In this document: piece by piece, positions 63,419 to 64,000 of the stretch
Layout: every line of letters begins with the position of its first letter
Numbering within the stretch: position 1 is the first letter of the stretch
Assembly: GCF_020253645.1 (NCBI RefSeq)
Contig: NZ_JADCBG010000028.1
Span: forward strand, 25,280-89,279
Length of the DNA: 64,000 nt
DNA from: Phenylobacterium sp.
GTDB lineage: Bacteria; Pseudomonadota; Alphaproteobacteria; Caulobacterales; Caulobacteraceae
Reading direction: 5' to 3'
Notes under the pieces: generated by a model
Told to the model about the DNA's origin: nothing
Seen by the model: only the letters and a program-made list of their open reading frames with translations
Databases searched by the model: none
Program-made: the position numbers and the translations under genes

Positions 63419-64000
63419 TCAGGCCGCCTGTCGCCGCGCGCGCTCGCGCTGGACGACTTCCCGGGCCAGCCTCAGATAGGCCTGACTGCCCGCGCAGTTG
63501 ATGTCGTAGACAAGGACCGGCTTGCCGAAGGACGGCGCCTCGGACACGCGCACATTCCGCGGGATCACCGTCTGGTAGACCGTCTCGCCGAAATGGCTGC
63601 GGACATCGCCCGCCACCTGCTCGGACAGGCGGTTGCGGCGGTCGAACATGGTCAGCACGACGCCCTGGATCTCCAGCCGCGGGTTCAGGCTTCCCCGGAC
63701 CAGGTCCACGGTGCGCATCAGCTGGCTGAGGCCCTCGAGGGCGAAGAACTCGCACTGGAGGGGCACGAGCACGGCGTCCGCCGCCGCCATGGCGTTGACG
63801 GTCAGGAGGTTCAGGGAGGGAGGGCAGTCGATCAGGACATAGGTATAGCGCCCGGACGCCCGCACCGCCTCGAGGGCGTCGCGCAGCCGGAAGGAGCGCC
63901 GCGCCTCCTGGCCCAGCTCGATCTCGACCCCGGAGAGATCGGGGTCGGCGGGCGCCAGGTCCAGGCCGGGCAGCCGGGTCGGCGTCACCGCATCGAGAAG
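63419..64000 (-). CDS. parA: Chromosome-partitioning ATPase ParA (5' end beyond the window)
   Basis: The C-terminal 193 codons or so of ParA; the frame is open to the window edge. It keeps YVLIDCPPSLNLLTVNAMAA (Walker B region) and VLVPLQCEFFALEGLSQLM, then VLTMFDRRNRLSEQV and VIPRNVRVSEAPSFGKPVLVYD. The Walker A part lies beyond 64000. ParA binds ATP and non-specific DNA and pulls ParB-parS complexes apart. Confidence 0.96.
   Translation of the reverse strand, partial: LLDAVTPTRLPGLDLAPADPDLSGVEIELGQEARRSFRLRDALEAVRASGRYTYVLIDCPPSLNLLTVNAMAAADAVLVPLQCEFFALEGLSQLMRTVDLVRGSLNPRLEIQGVVLTMFDRRNRLSEQVAGDVRSHFGETVYQTVIPRNVRVSEAPSFGKPVLVYDINCAGSQAYLRLAREVVQRERARRQAA

Overview
The window is high-GC (around 70 % by eye) alphaproteobacterial chromosome, most likely Caulobacteraceae (Phenylobacterium or Caulobacter). 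Three things point there. First, the right end reads exoIII - OmpR-type regulator (CenR-like) - L,D-transpeptidase - YggS - ThiE-like - NtrZ-like - DUF3576 - leuS - lptE - holA - parB - parA, which is the origin-proximal order I recall from Caulobacter. Second, NtrZ-like and CenR-like proteins are characteristic of that family. Third, the hemC/hemD/mitofilin-like/hemY operon lies divergent to tsaD-gpsA, as in many alphaproteobacteria. No rRNA, CRISPR array, integrase or transposase was seen. Two tRNAs are present: Ala-CGC and Thr-CGT.

Layout. 1-4700 is a lower-GC accessory segment (GNAT, ATL-like protein, SRPBCC protein, lipoprotein, frameshifted YHYH gene). It begins with a truncated second copy of the 5' end of the AMP-phosphorylase gene that bounds it on the right, and it contains a 35-bp direct repeat. 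4729-7112 is an AMP phosphorylase / PRPP synthetase pair. 8250-9029 is a yybP-ykoY (Mn2+) riboswitch in front of a TMEM165/GDT1 Mn2+ exporter. 9218-12339 is a coupled pair (a SAM hydroxide adenosyltransferase-like protein with a signal peptide and a beta-lactamase-fold protein lacking its nucleophile) divergent from a secreted esterase. 12414-17275 is mostly housekeeping (acyl-CoA dehydrogenase, sirtuin, purU, yggT, tRNA-Ala, CBS protein, UDG-like protein). 17297-18058 is a single strongly AT-rich foreign membrane-protein gene. 18052-23415 is a five-gene sugar-oxidation operon. 23485-26863 is kynurenine formamidase - kynureninase - secreted PHP phosphoesterase. Then come polA, a zinc-finger protein, an ABC ATPase, a PliI-like lysozyme inhibitor and a four-gene operon (FAD monooxygenase / SnoaL / APH / enoyl-CoA hydratase). 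35160-38330 holds aroQ, a beta-barrel protein, a LytTR regulator, a GNAT and tRNA-Thr. 38369-49493 holds the heme operon, tsaD-gpsA, a Rieske protein, creatininase, acs and Rsm22. 49658-64000 is ftsK - lolA - a possible small RNA - xthA - cenR and on to parAB.

The least conventional material is the left accessory segment and its boundary duplication, the 9-12 kb hydrolase cluster, the AT-rich insertion, the PHP-kynurenine operon, and a structured terminator-ended intergenic region before xthA. I found no multi-gene system that I can call wholly new. The strongest non-coding find is the manganese riboswitch.
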